Source of the DNA: an uncultured Coprococcus sp.
GTDB taxonomy: Bacteria; Bacillota; Clostridia; Lachnospirales; Lachnospiraceae
Direction: 5' to 3'
NCBI GenBank assembly: GCA_934277375.1
Contig: CAKQTZ010000012.1
Location: 1-64,000, forward strand
Length of the DNA stretch: 64,000 nt
Under the pieces are notes generated by a model. That model made no database searches. It was not told the origin of the DNA and worked only from the letters and a program-made list of their open reading frames with translations. Shown piece by piece: positions 1-8,562 of the stretch. Position 1 is the first letter of the stretch, and the number at the start of each line of letters is the position of its first letter. The translations under genes were made by a program, and so were the position numbers.

Positions 1-145
1 CTTGTATTTTTCCTAACCATCTTTACTGTTATTGGTTTGTTGGATCTTTCGATCCGACGTTCTTGAAATTCTTGTTTAGAATTTCAGGGTTGTCATGTTG
101 TTAATTTTTCAAGGTTCTTTATGTTCTCGCTTCTCAGCGACAACT
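1..145 (-). promoter_or_regulatory. 5' leader of an rRNA operon (rRNA genes off the left edge)
   Basis: Read on the minus strand this is an untranslated leader that begins just after a strong promoter and runs off the window. It contains a CCTTGAAAA box and two small hairpins: GAAATTCT/AGAATTTC (65-85) and GGATC-TTTC-GATCC (42-55). Leaders of this style lie directly upstream of 16S rRNA, or in the rRNA spacer, in Clostridia. No rRNA gene itself is inside the window, so the assignment rests on the promoters and leader motifs. Confidence 0.6.
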
Positions 146-150
146 TCTAT

Positions 151-179
151 ATGCTATCACATCTGAAGTTCTTTGTCAA
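151..179 (-). promoter_or_regulatory. rrn proximal promoter P2
   Basis: On the minus strand there is a perfect -35 TTGACA (174-179), a 17-bp spacer and a -10 TAGCAT (151-156). An A-rich stretch lies just upstream, as in rRNA UP elements. The block TTGACA through 'agaagttgtcgc' closely repeats the one at 249-277, so the two promoters look like a duplicated cassette. Confidence 0.7.
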
Positions 180-248
180 CAACTTTTTTATCTTTTTTCA
201 AGACCTTTTCGGTTATTGATGTCTGACCTCTTCGGCGACAACTTCTAA

Positions 249-277
249 ATATTACCACACCGAAGTGTGTATGTCAA
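249..277 (-). promoter_or_regulatory. rrn distal promoter P1
   Basis: On the minus strand there is a -35 TTGACA (272-277), a 17-bp spacer and a -10 TAATAT (249-254), 98 bp upstream of the second promoter and with the same flanking sequence (AAAAAAGTTG before, AGAAGTTGTCGC after). Tandem P1/P2 promoters are the usual arrangement for Firmicute rRNA operons. Confidence 0.7.
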
Positions 278-372
278 CAACTTTTTTCATTTTCTTTGTC
301 ATCATATTCCAGTGACAAAAGATGAAAACCGTTAATGATCTGTGCCGGTCACAACCAGCAAGTGAAACTATA

Positions 373-1077
373 CTAAATATCTCCCAATATGTCAATAATC
401 ATTTTCAAAAAAATGTTATTTTTATACATCCACGACAGAGTTGAGCTGTCATCAATCATCTGCAGCATCTGTTCTGCCCATGAAAATGCAGATAGAAATG
501 TCAGTAAAACCATGCTTACCCATATAAGCAAAACAGCCTGGGCAATTCCAAACAACAGCCCCCCTGCTTTGTCAATTCCGCCTACTATAGGTATTCCGGA
601 TAATATTCTTGACAGCGCAAGTGCAATAATAACAAACAACAACACCAAAAGGACTGTGGTCAAAAACGATATTCCATTCATAGCCATGTCTGTAAGATAA
701 TCTACAACATAATCTACATATCCCTTTATACTGTAAGTCTGATTAATATTCTTCTGTTTCTTATCACTGCTCCGTATGTAATTCTTCACGATCTCCGGTA
801 TATCCATATTCTCCAGATAATCTTCCTGCTCATACACTGATATCCTCTCGTCTATCCTGTCTGCGCCAATATTCTTTTCTATCTTCTGACGAACTACAGC
901 TCTAATCTGAGTTTTTTTACACAGAAATTGATCCACGTACGGATTGAGCAAATTAGCCAGCAGTATTGCACCAACTATTCCCACCGCGCTCACCGCACTC
1001 TTTATCAGACCTCTTTTATACCCAACCAGCGAACATATAAGGATAAGAGCAAACGCAGCCAGCACCATAAGATTCAT
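373..1077 (-). CDS. CvpA family membrane protein
   Basis: A protein of 234 residues in the CvpA (colicin V production) family. N-terminal hydrophobic segments around residues 3-20 and 23-45 include the 'GYKRGLIKS' turn typical of the family. A charged extracytoplasmic stretch follows (about 50-125), then two more membrane segments (about 135-190). In Gram-positive bacteria the family is a poorly characterised envelope protein. I take the ATG at 1077 because a strong AGGAGG lies just upstream; an in-frame ATG at 1101 would put that Shine-Dalgarno inside the gene. It is the last gene of a cluster with the DUF5711 gene, 26 bases upstream. Exact role unknown. Confidence 0.75.
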   Translation of the reverse strand: MNLMVLAAFALILICSLVGYKRGLIKSAVSAVGIVGAILLANLLNPYVDQFLCKKTQIRAVVRQKIEKNIGADRIDERISVYEQEDYLENMDIPEIVKNYIRSSDKKQKNINQTYSIKGYVDYVVDYLTDMAMNGISFLTTVLLVLLFVIIALALSRILSGIPIVGGIDKAGGLLFGIAQAVLLIWVSMVLLTFLSAFSWAEQMLQMIDDSSTLSWMYKNNIFLKMIIDILGDI

Positions 1078-1103
1078 ATACCACACTCCTCCTCCTTTCA
1101 CTG

Positions 1104-2417
1104 CTACATACCTTTTAGAGCAATTGTCTGCGTCTCATTTTCAAATATGACCACATACTCTTCATTTTGGGAATCCGGAACAATGTTTACCAGATTCTTT
1201 TTGAAAGAATATTCAAATTTAGTACTTCCATTGAACCTGAATATTCCACAATCCATATCACCAACCACGATAATCTCGTCATTGGTCGCATATAACTTAT
1301 CATACGATTTGTCGTAATCAGCTACATCTTTTAGTCTGCCGTTACTGTCATATATATATATTCTGTACTTCGCACCACTTTCAGAATCGGCGAGCGTGAT
1401 ATATCCAATATATGATGAATTGTAGAAAATACCCTGCATTTCTCTTGACTCCAGACTTATATCCGCTTTTTCTTCAGGCTTCTCAACCATAGAGTAAATC
1501 TTGATATCATCATTACCAAAGCATACTATTGTATTATTGTCTGTAAACTTTACTGTCGGGTATACAGCATCCTCAACCTCATAGCTACCCATCATTCTGT
1601 CTGCATTTTCATTCTGGCCTACCGATCCAAAATTGTACATTGCTATAATGGACTGTACTTTTGTTCCATTTATCTTCATATAGCTTGCTACAAGTTTTTG
1701 TCCATCATCAGATATATCTATATCCATAGGATAACCACTTTTATCCATAGATGTTTTAAGTTCATATATCGTGTTGCTATCCTTATCGTAGCCATTTATG
1801 TAGTTACAATCCTCCCCCACAAGGACTAGACTGTACACTCCCTGGGACGCTATATCAACATTGGATATATCATATGTGAGAGTCTGCCTGCTGACTTCCC
1901 CATTTGTGTCAAAGACATAGACATCCTTTCCATTCATATCAGCAACTATCGCGTACTCACCACAGACTTCCGCACGGGGCATCTTCATGGCATAACTAAC
2001 ATCCCATTTTATATCACCTTTTTCGTCTATGTATGAGGCTCCGTCCTTTGTAACTTTTAACACATTTCCTGCAAACACGGTATAATCTGCTATGTTATCC
2101 CCGGACGTCATGACTGAATTTACCACGTCATAACTTTTGTACGTCTTTATTGCATTATATCTGAAAAAAGCCGTTGCAAGTCCAAGCAGGACAAGCAGCA
2201 ACGCCAGAGTCACCAACAGCCTGCCTTTCCGTCCCATCACTCTTTTTACTTCAATTACATTATCCATTCCACTTTTCCGGCTGTCATCATCCATATCTTC
2301 TTCAAAGTCCTGATCGATCATATCACCGCCACCAGCCATGTTAAGCTTCTGATCTTCTGATTCTGTATTATCTGTTATCTTATTTTTATCCTTTGATCCA
2401 TTGCCTAATAAACTCAT
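1104..2417 (-). CDS. DUF5711 family membrane-anchored beta-propeller-like protein
   Basis: A protein of 437 residues. The first 60 residues are acidic and presumably cytoplasmic. One transmembrane helix follows (about 66-86), then a large extracytoplasmic domain of short beta-rich repeats such as 'YAIVADMNGKDVYVFD' and 'KLYATNDEIIVVGD', which resembles a WD40/PQQ-like propeller. The architecture matches DUF5711, found next to CvpA genes in Lachnospiraceae. No catalytic motif is visible. It lies between the LysM gene (58 bases upstream) and the CvpA gene (26 bases downstream) on the same strand, so an envelope complex or shared regulation is plausible. The function is not known. Confidence 0.65.
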   Translation of the reverse strand: MSLLGNGSKDKNKITDNTESEDQKLNMAGGGDMIDQDFEEDMDDDSRKSGMDNVIEVKRVMGRKGRLLVTLALLLVLLGLATAFFRYNAIKTYKSYDVVNSVMTSGDNIADYTVFAGNVLKVTKDGASYIDEKGDIKWDVSYAMKMPRAEVCGEYAIVADMNGKDVYVFDTNGEVSRQTLTYDISNVDIASQGVYSLVLVGEDCNYINGYDKDSNTIYELKTSMDKSGYPMDIDISDDGQKLVASYMKINGTKVQSIIAMYNFGSVGQNENADRMMGSYEVEDAVYPTVKFTDNNTIVCFGNDDIKIYSMVEKPEEKADISLESREMQGIFYNSSYIGYITLADSESGAKYRIYIYDSNGRLKDVADYDKSYDKLYATNDEIIVVGDMDCGIFRFNGSTKFEYSFKKNLVNIVPDSQNEEYVVIFENETQTIALKGM

Positions 2418-2475
2418 ATCTTTTATCCTTTGAATACAACAACTTTCCTATAAAAACACGCCCATTATAGCATTT

Positions 2476-3756
2476 TTAATCTGCATAGGGAATAACTAAT
2501 TTCTGACCTTCATATATAGGCGCATCTATCTCAAGAGCATTAGCAGAAGCAATTTTCTCGGCTTCTGTCTGATCACCATACATCCTTATGGCTATGCTCA
2601 CAAGTGTGTCACCAGGTTCAACTGTATAGACAAAAAAATCACCGTCCTGATCACCATATGTATCTGCATCTGTATCCGCTGCAGTTGTATTATCTGTTGC
2701 CTGTTCAGCACTGTCATCCGTCACCGTGTCATTTACCGATGCCGTTCCTTTACCATCTGTGATATTTTGCACCTGCTGTTCCCCAGTTGCTCCCGCCATT
2801 GTAGATTTCTGCCCATCCCCAGCGTCATTCATCGGCTGACTTGCACTCTGTTCTAAAACATCTGTCTTTCCATCGTCCTCCCCGTTGCTAGACTGAGCCG
2901 AGGTGCTCCCATCATATCCACTATTCATAAAAACCTGAACCTCTTGTGAACTGTCATGTTTTATCAGCTTGTCCCCTATTCTCCCCAGAGTTTCAGGGGA
3001 TGCATACCACAATGCCCCCAGTGAAACAGCACACACTGCGCAAAAACATGCCACAGCCTGTCCAAATCCAAGCTTTTTCTTGTGGATGTCTTTGTTCTTC
3101 TCCCGGAATGATTCAACAACAGTCTTATCATTTGAGACAACTCTGTCTGCCCTCTTTTCTTCTGTGCTGTTCTTCCTGCTTATTATGTAGTTCTGCATCT
3201 CTTCATTTCTCACATAATATATGTAATAGCCACGTTCCCGCACCCATGATCCGTGGTCATAATAGTAAAACGCTTCTTCACACTCAAGTGCATCCATCAG
3301 GAATAGAACCTTGTCATCTCCAGGGAAATTATCTCTGTGCAATTTTTTCATCTGTTCATTTATTCCTGTGGAAAATCCCATTCTTGACAAAAACCACCCA
3401 ACTATGGACATATCATTAAAATATTTGTTTATTTCCGAATATATCTGACTCCATACGCTGTCTCCAAAACTGATCATATTTATATCAAATTCAAGGTTCT
3501 GAGCATCAACCGCCCCACTGATAAATATGATTTTCTCATTTTTTTCTTTGTATACTTTTCCAAGAAGGATTGCTCCGCGGCAGCTGCTATTTCCAGGTGA
3601 GGCCATCTTCCTCAGATATGTCATGACATAATCTTCCACATAAATCTTATAATTACCTGGAGCGTTTCCAACCTGCCGTATATTTTTAGGTAATTCATAT
3701 CTCCTGTCAGGACTCTCCGTCGCGTCATTCTTCTCATCATACACAATCTCTATCAT
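2476..3756 (-). CDS. Membrane protein with degenerate MPN/JAB-like domain and C-terminal LysM
   Basis: A protein of 426 residues in three parts. Residues about 35-200 look like an MPN/JAB (Mov34) fold: 'GAILLGKVY', then 'MSIVGWFLSRMGFSTG', then 'DKVLFLMDA'. The JAMM zinc ligands are missing: the usual H-S-H-P after 'GW' reads L-S-R-M, and no S-x-x-D follows. A basic linker leads to one transmembrane helix (about 225-247). After it come about 110 low-complexity Ser/Thr/Asp/Gln residues and a LysM domain (about 377-424, 'YTVEPGDTLVSIA'). The N-terminus is therefore cytoplasmic and the LysM should bind peptidoglycan outside. GGAGG sits 10 bases before the ATG. It heads the cluster with DUF5711 and CvpA. 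The domain call is from motif shape only. Confidence 0.6.
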   Translation of the reverse strand: MIEIVYDEKNDATESPDRRYELPKNIRQVGNAPGNYKIYVEDYVMTYLRKMASPGNSSCRGAILLGKVYKEKNEKIIFISGAVDAQNLEFDINMISFGDSVWSQIYSEINKYFNDMSIVGWFLSRMGFSTGINEQMKKLHRDNFPGDDKVLFLMDALECEEAFYYYDHGSWVRERGYYIYYVRNEEMQNYIISRKNSTEEKRADRVVSNDKTVVESFREKNKDIHKKKLGFGQAVACFCAVCAVSLGALWYASPETLGRIGDKLIKHDSSQEVQVFMNSGYDGSTSAQSSNGEDDGKTDVLEQSASQPMNDAGDGQKSTMAGATGEQQVQNITDGKGTASVNDTVTDDSAEQATDNTTAADTDADTYGDQDGDFFVYTVEPGDTLVSIAIRMYGDQTEAEKIASANALEIDAPIYEGQKLVIPYAD

Positions 3757-3979
3757 CTTCGTCCGCCTCCCAAATATATATTGACAGCATGAATAATAGC
3801 ATCTCAGATGTGTTTTTTTTGGAGAATATGGTCATCATCCGCGCACGAAAGCTCACTATCTTTTTATCTATTATGACAGGTATCGTTTCTCATTATTTTT
3901 CATTTGTGATTTTCATTTGTGTAAACTTTGGTACGAATGGCAATACTGTATAATATAAATAATAAATCAGGGGTCCAGT

Positions 3980-4540
3980 ATGGTATTGAAGAAAAAGAAA
4001 TTTTATAAAACAGAATATTTTAACCCAGACAACCTTGAATCCCTGGATGTTTTTTCCAGCAGGATACTCCATCTTATATCAAGCAGAATCAGCTCCAACA
4101 AAGATATCGTTATCATATGTGTTGGAACAGACCGAGCCACCGGAGACGCACTAGGTCCCATAGTCGGAAGTATACTTTCCTCCAGAAGCCGCATACCTGT
4201 ATATGGCACCCTGAAAACCCCGGTTCATGCTCTCAATCTCAGGGAATGTATTCACACTATATACACAACTCACTCTGATCCGATAGTGATTGCTATAGAT
4301 GCATCTCTGGGAAAACCTGCAGATGTAGGAATGATCACCCTAAGTCCAGCCCCGCTATACCCTGGTATCGGCGTAAATAAAAAACTCCCGGCAATAGGAG
4401 ATATCTCCATTACCGGGATTGTAAATCTATCTGGGAAACCAGGTCTCAGTCTGTTACAGAGTACAAGACTATATACCGTAAGCAATATGTCCAGATATAT
4501 CGCCGACGGCCTGATAAGTGCTTTATCCAAGGAAATATAA
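3980..4540 (+). CDS. yyaC: Sporulation protein YyaC (DUF1256, GPR-like protease fold)
   Basis: A protein of 186 residues matching the YyaC/DUF1256 family along its whole length. Core motifs are 'CVGTDRATGDALGPIVG' (about 47-63), 'VYGTLKTPVHALNL' (about 74-87), 'VIAIDASLG' (about 102-110) and 'PAIGDISITGIVN' (about 136-148). The family is confined to spore formers and is structurally related to the germination protease GPR; its precise role is unclear. An AGGGG ribosome site precedes the ATG. It is divergent from the LysM gene, with a 223-base gap carrying a TATAAT-like -10 near 3949-3954. Confidence 0.85.
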   Translation: MVLKKKKFYKTEYFNPDNLESLDVFSSRILHLISSRISSNKDIVIICVGTDRATGDALGPIVGSILSSRSRIPVYGTLKTPVHALNLRECIHTIYTTHSDPIVIAIDASLGKPADVGMITLSPAPLYPGIGVNKKLPAIGDISITGIVNLSGKPGLSLLQSTRLYTVSNMSRYIADGLISALSKEI

Positions 4541-4573
4541 GCCGGCTAATGCCTTCAGAAAAATCATGAAATA

Positions 4574-5686
4574 CTAACTCTCCCCTTTGTAAACCTCTAT
4601 AGCCCCGGATACAGTACTCGCCGTGCCATCTTCCATTATAGCTATAAGATCAGAAAGCTTTTCTTCTGTACAGAGATCCTTGCCAAGGAAAGTCACATAA
4701 CTGTCTGTAAGATATCTCTGCATATCCGCAAGTTTTTCTTCCATTGAGCTTATCTGTTCCTCAAGCGATTTAAGCTCCTCCTTCAAAGAGTCTATCTTAG
4801 GCTGCCTTCTTCCTGTTATCTCATCGGTTATCACCTGCTTGGTATCATTCTCGAAAACATTTATAGCTTCTATCTTATGGCTGCTGATCTCCTCTCGCTC
4901 AGCTTCCAATCCTTTGAGTTTCTCATCATACTTGCCAAGATTATACACACTTTCATCTTTATCTCTCGTGATCGAATTCTTTATAGCACGTATCTGTCTG
5001 TTGTTCATCCTGACTTTATTCCGAAGCTTTCTACCCTCTCTGATAAACTCCAGGTACTTCACCTTTGTGGCATTGTACACTATAAAATATATGATGAATT
5101 CTACCATAACTATAGCCATGCCAACCACCGCATACGTTAACATATGAACCTTGCTGTCAAACACAGAATACGCCAGTACAACATCTACAATCAAAGGAAA
5201 AGCTGCACAGAAAGCTGCTATTCCCAATATAAGCTTCAACACTTCTCCAAAACCACTTGGACAAAACATGCAATAGAAAAAGCCTGTATTGCAGAACGCA
5301 GGAACGTGATTCTGTTTGAACAGTTCTTTTGCCTGCTGTCTTAGCTGCCTGTTATTCTCATTAAGAGCGGCTGTCTCACTCTCTATTCTGTTACCCATAC
5401 GTTCATTTTTTTTCTTATCCTTTTGCGATTGGAGCTGTCTGATCTTCGCACCATTTGAAGATAATTGTGCATCATAATCGTCTTCTATCTCATTTTTTCT
5501 GTTCTTAAGTGTTGCCGAAATCTCATCCGCAAGCCCTTTCTCCTCCTGAGATATGCTTCTGGATGTTTTTCTCTGGGCCACTCTGGCCTGATCAAGATTG
5601 TCCTGCATATCATCTATAGCAGTTACCAGTTCTCTTGCCTTTATAAGATATTCCTGATTTTCCTGAAATACATTTTCCGATCCCAT
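4574..5686 (-). CDS. Coiled-coil protein with central membrane hairpin, unknown function
   Basis: A protein of 370 residues that I do not recognise. Residues about 1-125 are charged, heptad-rich coiled coil. A short Cys/Phe-rich linker follows ('FFYCMFCPSGFGE'), then two transmembrane segments (about 148-172 and 182-207), then a second long coiled coil (about 215-335) and a short C-terminal tail. Both coiled coils should lie in the cytoplasm, so a membrane-tethered cytoplasmic scaffold is the simplest reading. There is no ATP-binding motif. A candidate promoter is TTGTTA (5751-5756), 17 bp, TATTAT (5728-5733), and GAGGAGG lies before the ATG. It converges with yyaC and is monocistronic. Confidence 0.6.
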   Translation of the reverse strand: MGSENVFQENQEYLIKARELVTAIDDMQDNLDQARVAQRKTSRSISQEEKGLADEISATLKNRKNEIEDDYDAQLSSNGAKIRQLQSQKDKKKNERMGNRIESETAALNENNRQLRQQAKELFKQNHVPAFCNTGFFYCMFCPSGFGEVLKLILGIAAFCAAFPLIVDVVLAYSVFDSKVHMLTYAVVGMAIVMVEFIIYFIVYNATKVKYLEFIREGRKLRNKVRMNNRQIRAIKNSITRDKDESVYNLGKYDEKLKGLEAEREEISSHKIEAINVFENDTKQVITDEITGRRQPKIDSLKEELKSLEEQISSMEEKLADMQRYLTDSYVTFLGKDLCTEEKLSDLIAIMEDGTASTVSGAIEVYKGES

Positions 5687-5994
5687 GAAGACCTCCTCTT
5701 ATAACAAATCATACGCATACTGCTTTTATAATATCAAAGGCAATATTATTTAACAACATTTTTTTACAAATTCAGACTTATTTAGCCTTTTTAGTTGTAT
5801 ATTCGGAAAATAAATTTTTATTAAGCCTTTTATCTATTTCAAACACCTTATTTTCACAGTTTATTAATTGAACTGAACTGAATTATATTCTATAATTATC
5901 AGTAGAGTAATATGGCGTATATTTATTCGTTATGATTTATTATTTACAGATAAGGGGCTGTAAAATCATTTTTTATAATACAAGGAGTGTTTAC
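5687..5994. other. AT-rich divergent intergenic region
   Basis: This is 308 bases of very AT-rich sequence between the minus-strand coiled-coil gene and the plus-strand CBS gene. It holds the coiled-coil gene promoter (5728-5756) and a TATAAT (5974-5979) close to the CBS gene. I see no RNA gene, repeat or small ORF with a ribosome site here. Confidence 0.5.
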
Positions 5995-6408
5995 ATGAAT
6001 ATTTTATTTTTCCTCACACCTAAGAGTGAAGTTGCATATATCGAGGATGCTTACTCTCTCAGACAGATACTTGAAAAGATGGAGATACATCGTTATTCAG
6101 CCATTCCCATATTGTCCAAAAACGGCGAATATGTCGGAACCATAACCGAAGGCGACATACTGTGGTATTGCAAGCGCAACTCAATGAGTGCATTGAAAAC
6201 CGCAGAGAACATATCTTTAAATGATATACCCAAAAAGTTTGAATACGCTTCCGTTTCGATCAATTCCAACATGGAAGACCTGATTGCCCGTGCCATGGCG
6301 CAGAATTTTGTTCCTGTCGTCGATGACCAGAACAAATTCATAGGCATCGTCACAAGAAAAGATATTATAGGCTATTGCTATAAAAAACTAAAAAATTCCC
6401 AAGACTAA
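5995..6408 (+). CDS. CBS domain-containing protein
   Basis: A protein of 137 residues consisting of a tandem CBS pair (Bateman module): first domain about 5-65 ('YSAIPILSKNGEYVGTITEGDILWY') and second about 75-132 ('FVPVVDDQNKFIGIVTRKDIIGY'). Such stand-alone pairs bind adenine nucleotides or similar ligands and act as sensors; no effector domain is attached. The start at 5995 is chosen because AAGGAG lies 9 bases upstream; an upstream in-frame ATG at 5932 has no ribosome site. The gene ends in a strong terminator. Confidence 0.8.
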   Translation: MNILFFLTPKSEVAYIEDAYSLRQILEKMEIHRYSAIPILSKNGEYVGTITEGDILWYCKRNSMSALKTAENISLNDIPKKFEYASVSINSNMEDLIARAMAQNFVPVVDDQNKFIGIVTRKDIIGYCYKKLKNSQD

Positions 6409-6410
6409 AA

Positions 6411-6451
6411 AAATATCCATATCACAGTACACCGTGATATGGATATTTTTT
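6411..6451. terminator. Bidirectional terminator between CBS gene and leuA
   Basis: A perfect 15-bp stem (6411-6425 with 6434-6448, AAATATCCATATCAC) has an 8-base loop and T runs on the plus strand and A runs on the other side. It serves the converging CBS gene and leuA. Confidence 0.85.
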
Positions 6452-6465
6452 ATTGCATAAGACTT

Positions 6466-8127
6466 TTATAATCTGTGTGTTCTGTTCACAGCACTTATGA
6501 GAGCATGAACAGATGCATCTATGATATCATCCTTTATTCCAGCACCCCAGGTGACCTTGCCATCCGGTGTCTCTATACCTACATATGCCACAGCCTGAGA
6601 ATTAGATCCGGTCTGAAGAGAATGCTCCTCATAACATATAACCTTAAACTGTATGTCAAAATGTTTCTTTATGGCATTGCTGACAGCATCAAGACGGCCA
6701 TTACCCTTGCCATGATATACCTTCTTCTCACCATTTTTCAAAATGGTGATCTCTGTGGATATACCATCTCCCTGAACAAAATGATTCTCAAGCATTTTTA
6801 CAGGATCATCTATGTTGACATAGGTATTCTGGAATATATCAAGCACTTCCTTAGGGCTGAGCTCCTTGTGTTCCTTATCAGACACATCCTTAACTGTATA
6901 TCCCAGGTCCTCTCTGAACTTTGCAGGCAGGTCAAACCCATACTTGGTCTGAAGGATGAATCCTATTCCTCCCTTTCCTGACTGGCTGTTTATTCTTATG
7001 ACATCTCCATCATACTTTCTTCCAATATCCTCAGGGTTAAGCGGCAGATATGGACAGGTCCACATGCCATCCCCCTGTTCTTTTCTAAACTTCATTCCCT
7101 TTGCTATGGCATCCTGATGTGAACCTGAGAAAGCAGCAAACACAAGTTTTCCTGTGTATGGTGAGCGTTCATAAACCTTCATGCCTGTAACTCTCTCATA
7201 CATCTCTGTAAGTCTCGGAATATCGCTGAGATCAAGTTCAGGGTCGACTCCATGGGTGAACATATTCATACACAATGTGATTATGTCCACATTTCCCGTT
7301 CTCTCTCCATTACCAAACAGGGTACCCTCTATTCTGTCAGCACCGGCAAGGATTCCAAGTTCAGCATCAGCAACACCGCATCCTCTATCGTTGTGTGGAT
7401 GCAGAGATAAAATGACATTCTCCCTGTCGTGGAGATTCTTGCTCATATACTCTATCTGGCTTGCATAGACATGCGGAAGTGACATCTCAACAGTTGCAGG
7501 GAGATTGATTATAACCTTTCTGTCAGGGGTAGGCTTCCATACATCTATAACTGCATTACACACCTCAAGTGCATAATCAACTTCTGTTCCCGTAAAACTT
7601 TCCGGGGAATACTCGAACTGGTATGGCACACCGTATTCATCTGCCATCTTGTTCAGGAGTTCTGCTCCATCCACTGCTATCTTCAGTATCTCTTCCTTGG
7701 ACTTTCTGAACACCTGCTGTCTCTGCGCAAATGATGTAGAATTGTACAGGTGAACAATTACATTCTTTGCCCCCTCAATGGCCTTGAATGTTTTTTCAAT
7801 GATGTGTGTTCTAGCCTGGGTAAGAACCTGTATAGTCACATCATCAGGTATGAGATTCTGCTCAATTAACGTTCTGCAGAACTCATACTCTGTCTCTGAT
7901 GCAGCAGGAAATCCTATCTCTATCTCTTTGAATCCTATTCTCACCAGTTCCTGGAAAAATTCAAGTTTCTCATCAAGACTCATAGGTACTATGAGAGCCT
8001 GATTTCCATCTCTGAGGTCAACACTGCACCATGCCGGAGCCTTGTCAATATACTCCTTGTTCACCCAGTCAGTACATTTCACAGGTGGCATAAAGTATCC
8101 ACGCTTGTAATTCTGATAATTCTTCAT
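6466..8127 (-). CDS. leuA: 2-isopropylmalate synthase
   Basis: A protein of 553 residues in the long LeuA class. It condenses acetyl-CoA with 2-oxoisovalerate, the first committed step of leucine synthesis (EC 2.3.3.13). Visible features are the HMG-CoA lyase-like barrel with 'DLRDGNQAL' near residue 38 (the D-R pair of the active site), 'SLHPHNDRGCGVADAELG' (metal-binding HxH near 243-260) and 'GNGERTGNVD' near 272. A C-terminal regulatory domain (about 430-550) would bind leucine. TAGGAGG precedes the ATG. It is transcribed as a single gene behind a leucine T-box leader, so control is by uncharged tRNA-Leu. Confidence 0.95.
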   Translation of the reverse strand: MKNYQNYKRGYFMPPVKCTDWVNKEYIDKAPAWCSVDLRDGNQALIVPMSLDEKLEFFQELVRIGFKEIEIGFPAASETEYEFCRTLIEQNLIPDDVTIQVLTQARTHIIEKTFKAIEGAKNVIVHLYNSTSFAQRQQVFRKSKEEILKIAVDGAELLNKMADEYGVPYQFEYSPESFTGTEVDYALEVCNAVIDVWKPTPDRKVIINLPATVEMSLPHVYASQIEYMSKNLHDRENVILSLHPHNDRGCGVADAELGILAGADRIEGTLFGNGERTGNVDIITLCMNMFTHGVDPELDLSDIPRLTEMYERVTGMKVYERSPYTGKLVFAAFSGSHQDAIAKGMKFRKEQGDGMWTCPYLPLNPEDIGRKYDGDVIRINSQSGKGGIGFILQTKYGFDLPAKFREDLGYTVKDVSDKEHKELSPKEVLDIFQNTYVNIDDPVKMLENHFVQGDGISTEITILKNGEKKVYHGKGNGRLDAVSNAIKKHFDIQFKVICYEEHSLQTGSNSQAVAYVGIETPDGKVTWGAGIKDDIIDASVHALISAVNRTHRL

Positions 8128-8206
8128 TGATGATATCCTCCTAATTCTAAAAAATAATGTATATGTATTTAGGATTCTGTAACGCTCCCTGATATCGACT
8201 CATGTT

Positions 8207-8501
8207 ATGAGCATAAAAAAAACTCACATCCTATAATCATATAGAGACGTAAGTTACGCGGTACCACTCTATTTCATACTTTAAGTATGCTCTCGTTACA
8301 GATACAGATGAAACATCTTATATCCTCCTGCTGTAACGGTCAGGTTCCGTCCCATCCTACTTAACATACGTCTGTATCAGACTTCTGTATTCAGCGGGCT
8401 GCTCCAAGGCGAGTTCAAATTCTATCGACCACTGCCTCACACCATCCGACAGCTCTCTGAACATCAACAGGACTCTACTACTCCTCTTCATCGCATTATC
8501 T
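8207..8501 (-). promoter_or_regulatory. Leucine T-box riboswitch of leuA
   Basis: On the minus strand the leader carries the T-box core AGAGTGGTACCGCG (8257-8270), which pairs with the tRNA acceptor end. An intrinsic terminator stem follows (AACT-AC-TC... to ...GGA-GT-AGTT, about 8217-8254) with a T run at 8214-8220. Upstream is a long Stem I region beginning GATGAAGAGGAGTAGTA near 8490. Within it, GAACTCGCC near 8410-8420 fits a specifier loop with CUC, a leucine codon. This agrees with the downstream gene leuA. The specifier choice is my reading of one loop, not a folded model. Confidence 0.9.
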
Positions 8502-8507
8502 AGATTG

Positions 8508-8537
8508 ACTCTAACATATAATAAAGTCAGATGTCAA
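8508..8537 (-). promoter_or_regulatory. leuA T-box promoter
   Basis: The minus strand has a perfect -35 TTGACA (8532-8537), an 18-bp spacer and a -10 TAGAGT (8508-8513) preceded by TG (extended -10). It lies immediately upstream of the T-box Stem I. Confidence 0.6.
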
Positions 8538-8562
8538 CCCCTTTTCTTTCTGCGATATAATT

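Noticed and set aside
2946..3419. Long plus-strand reading frame opposite the LysM gene
   Set aside because: It is the complement of a well-supported gene, lacks a ribosome site, and encodes low-complexity His/Ser/Cys-rich sequence.
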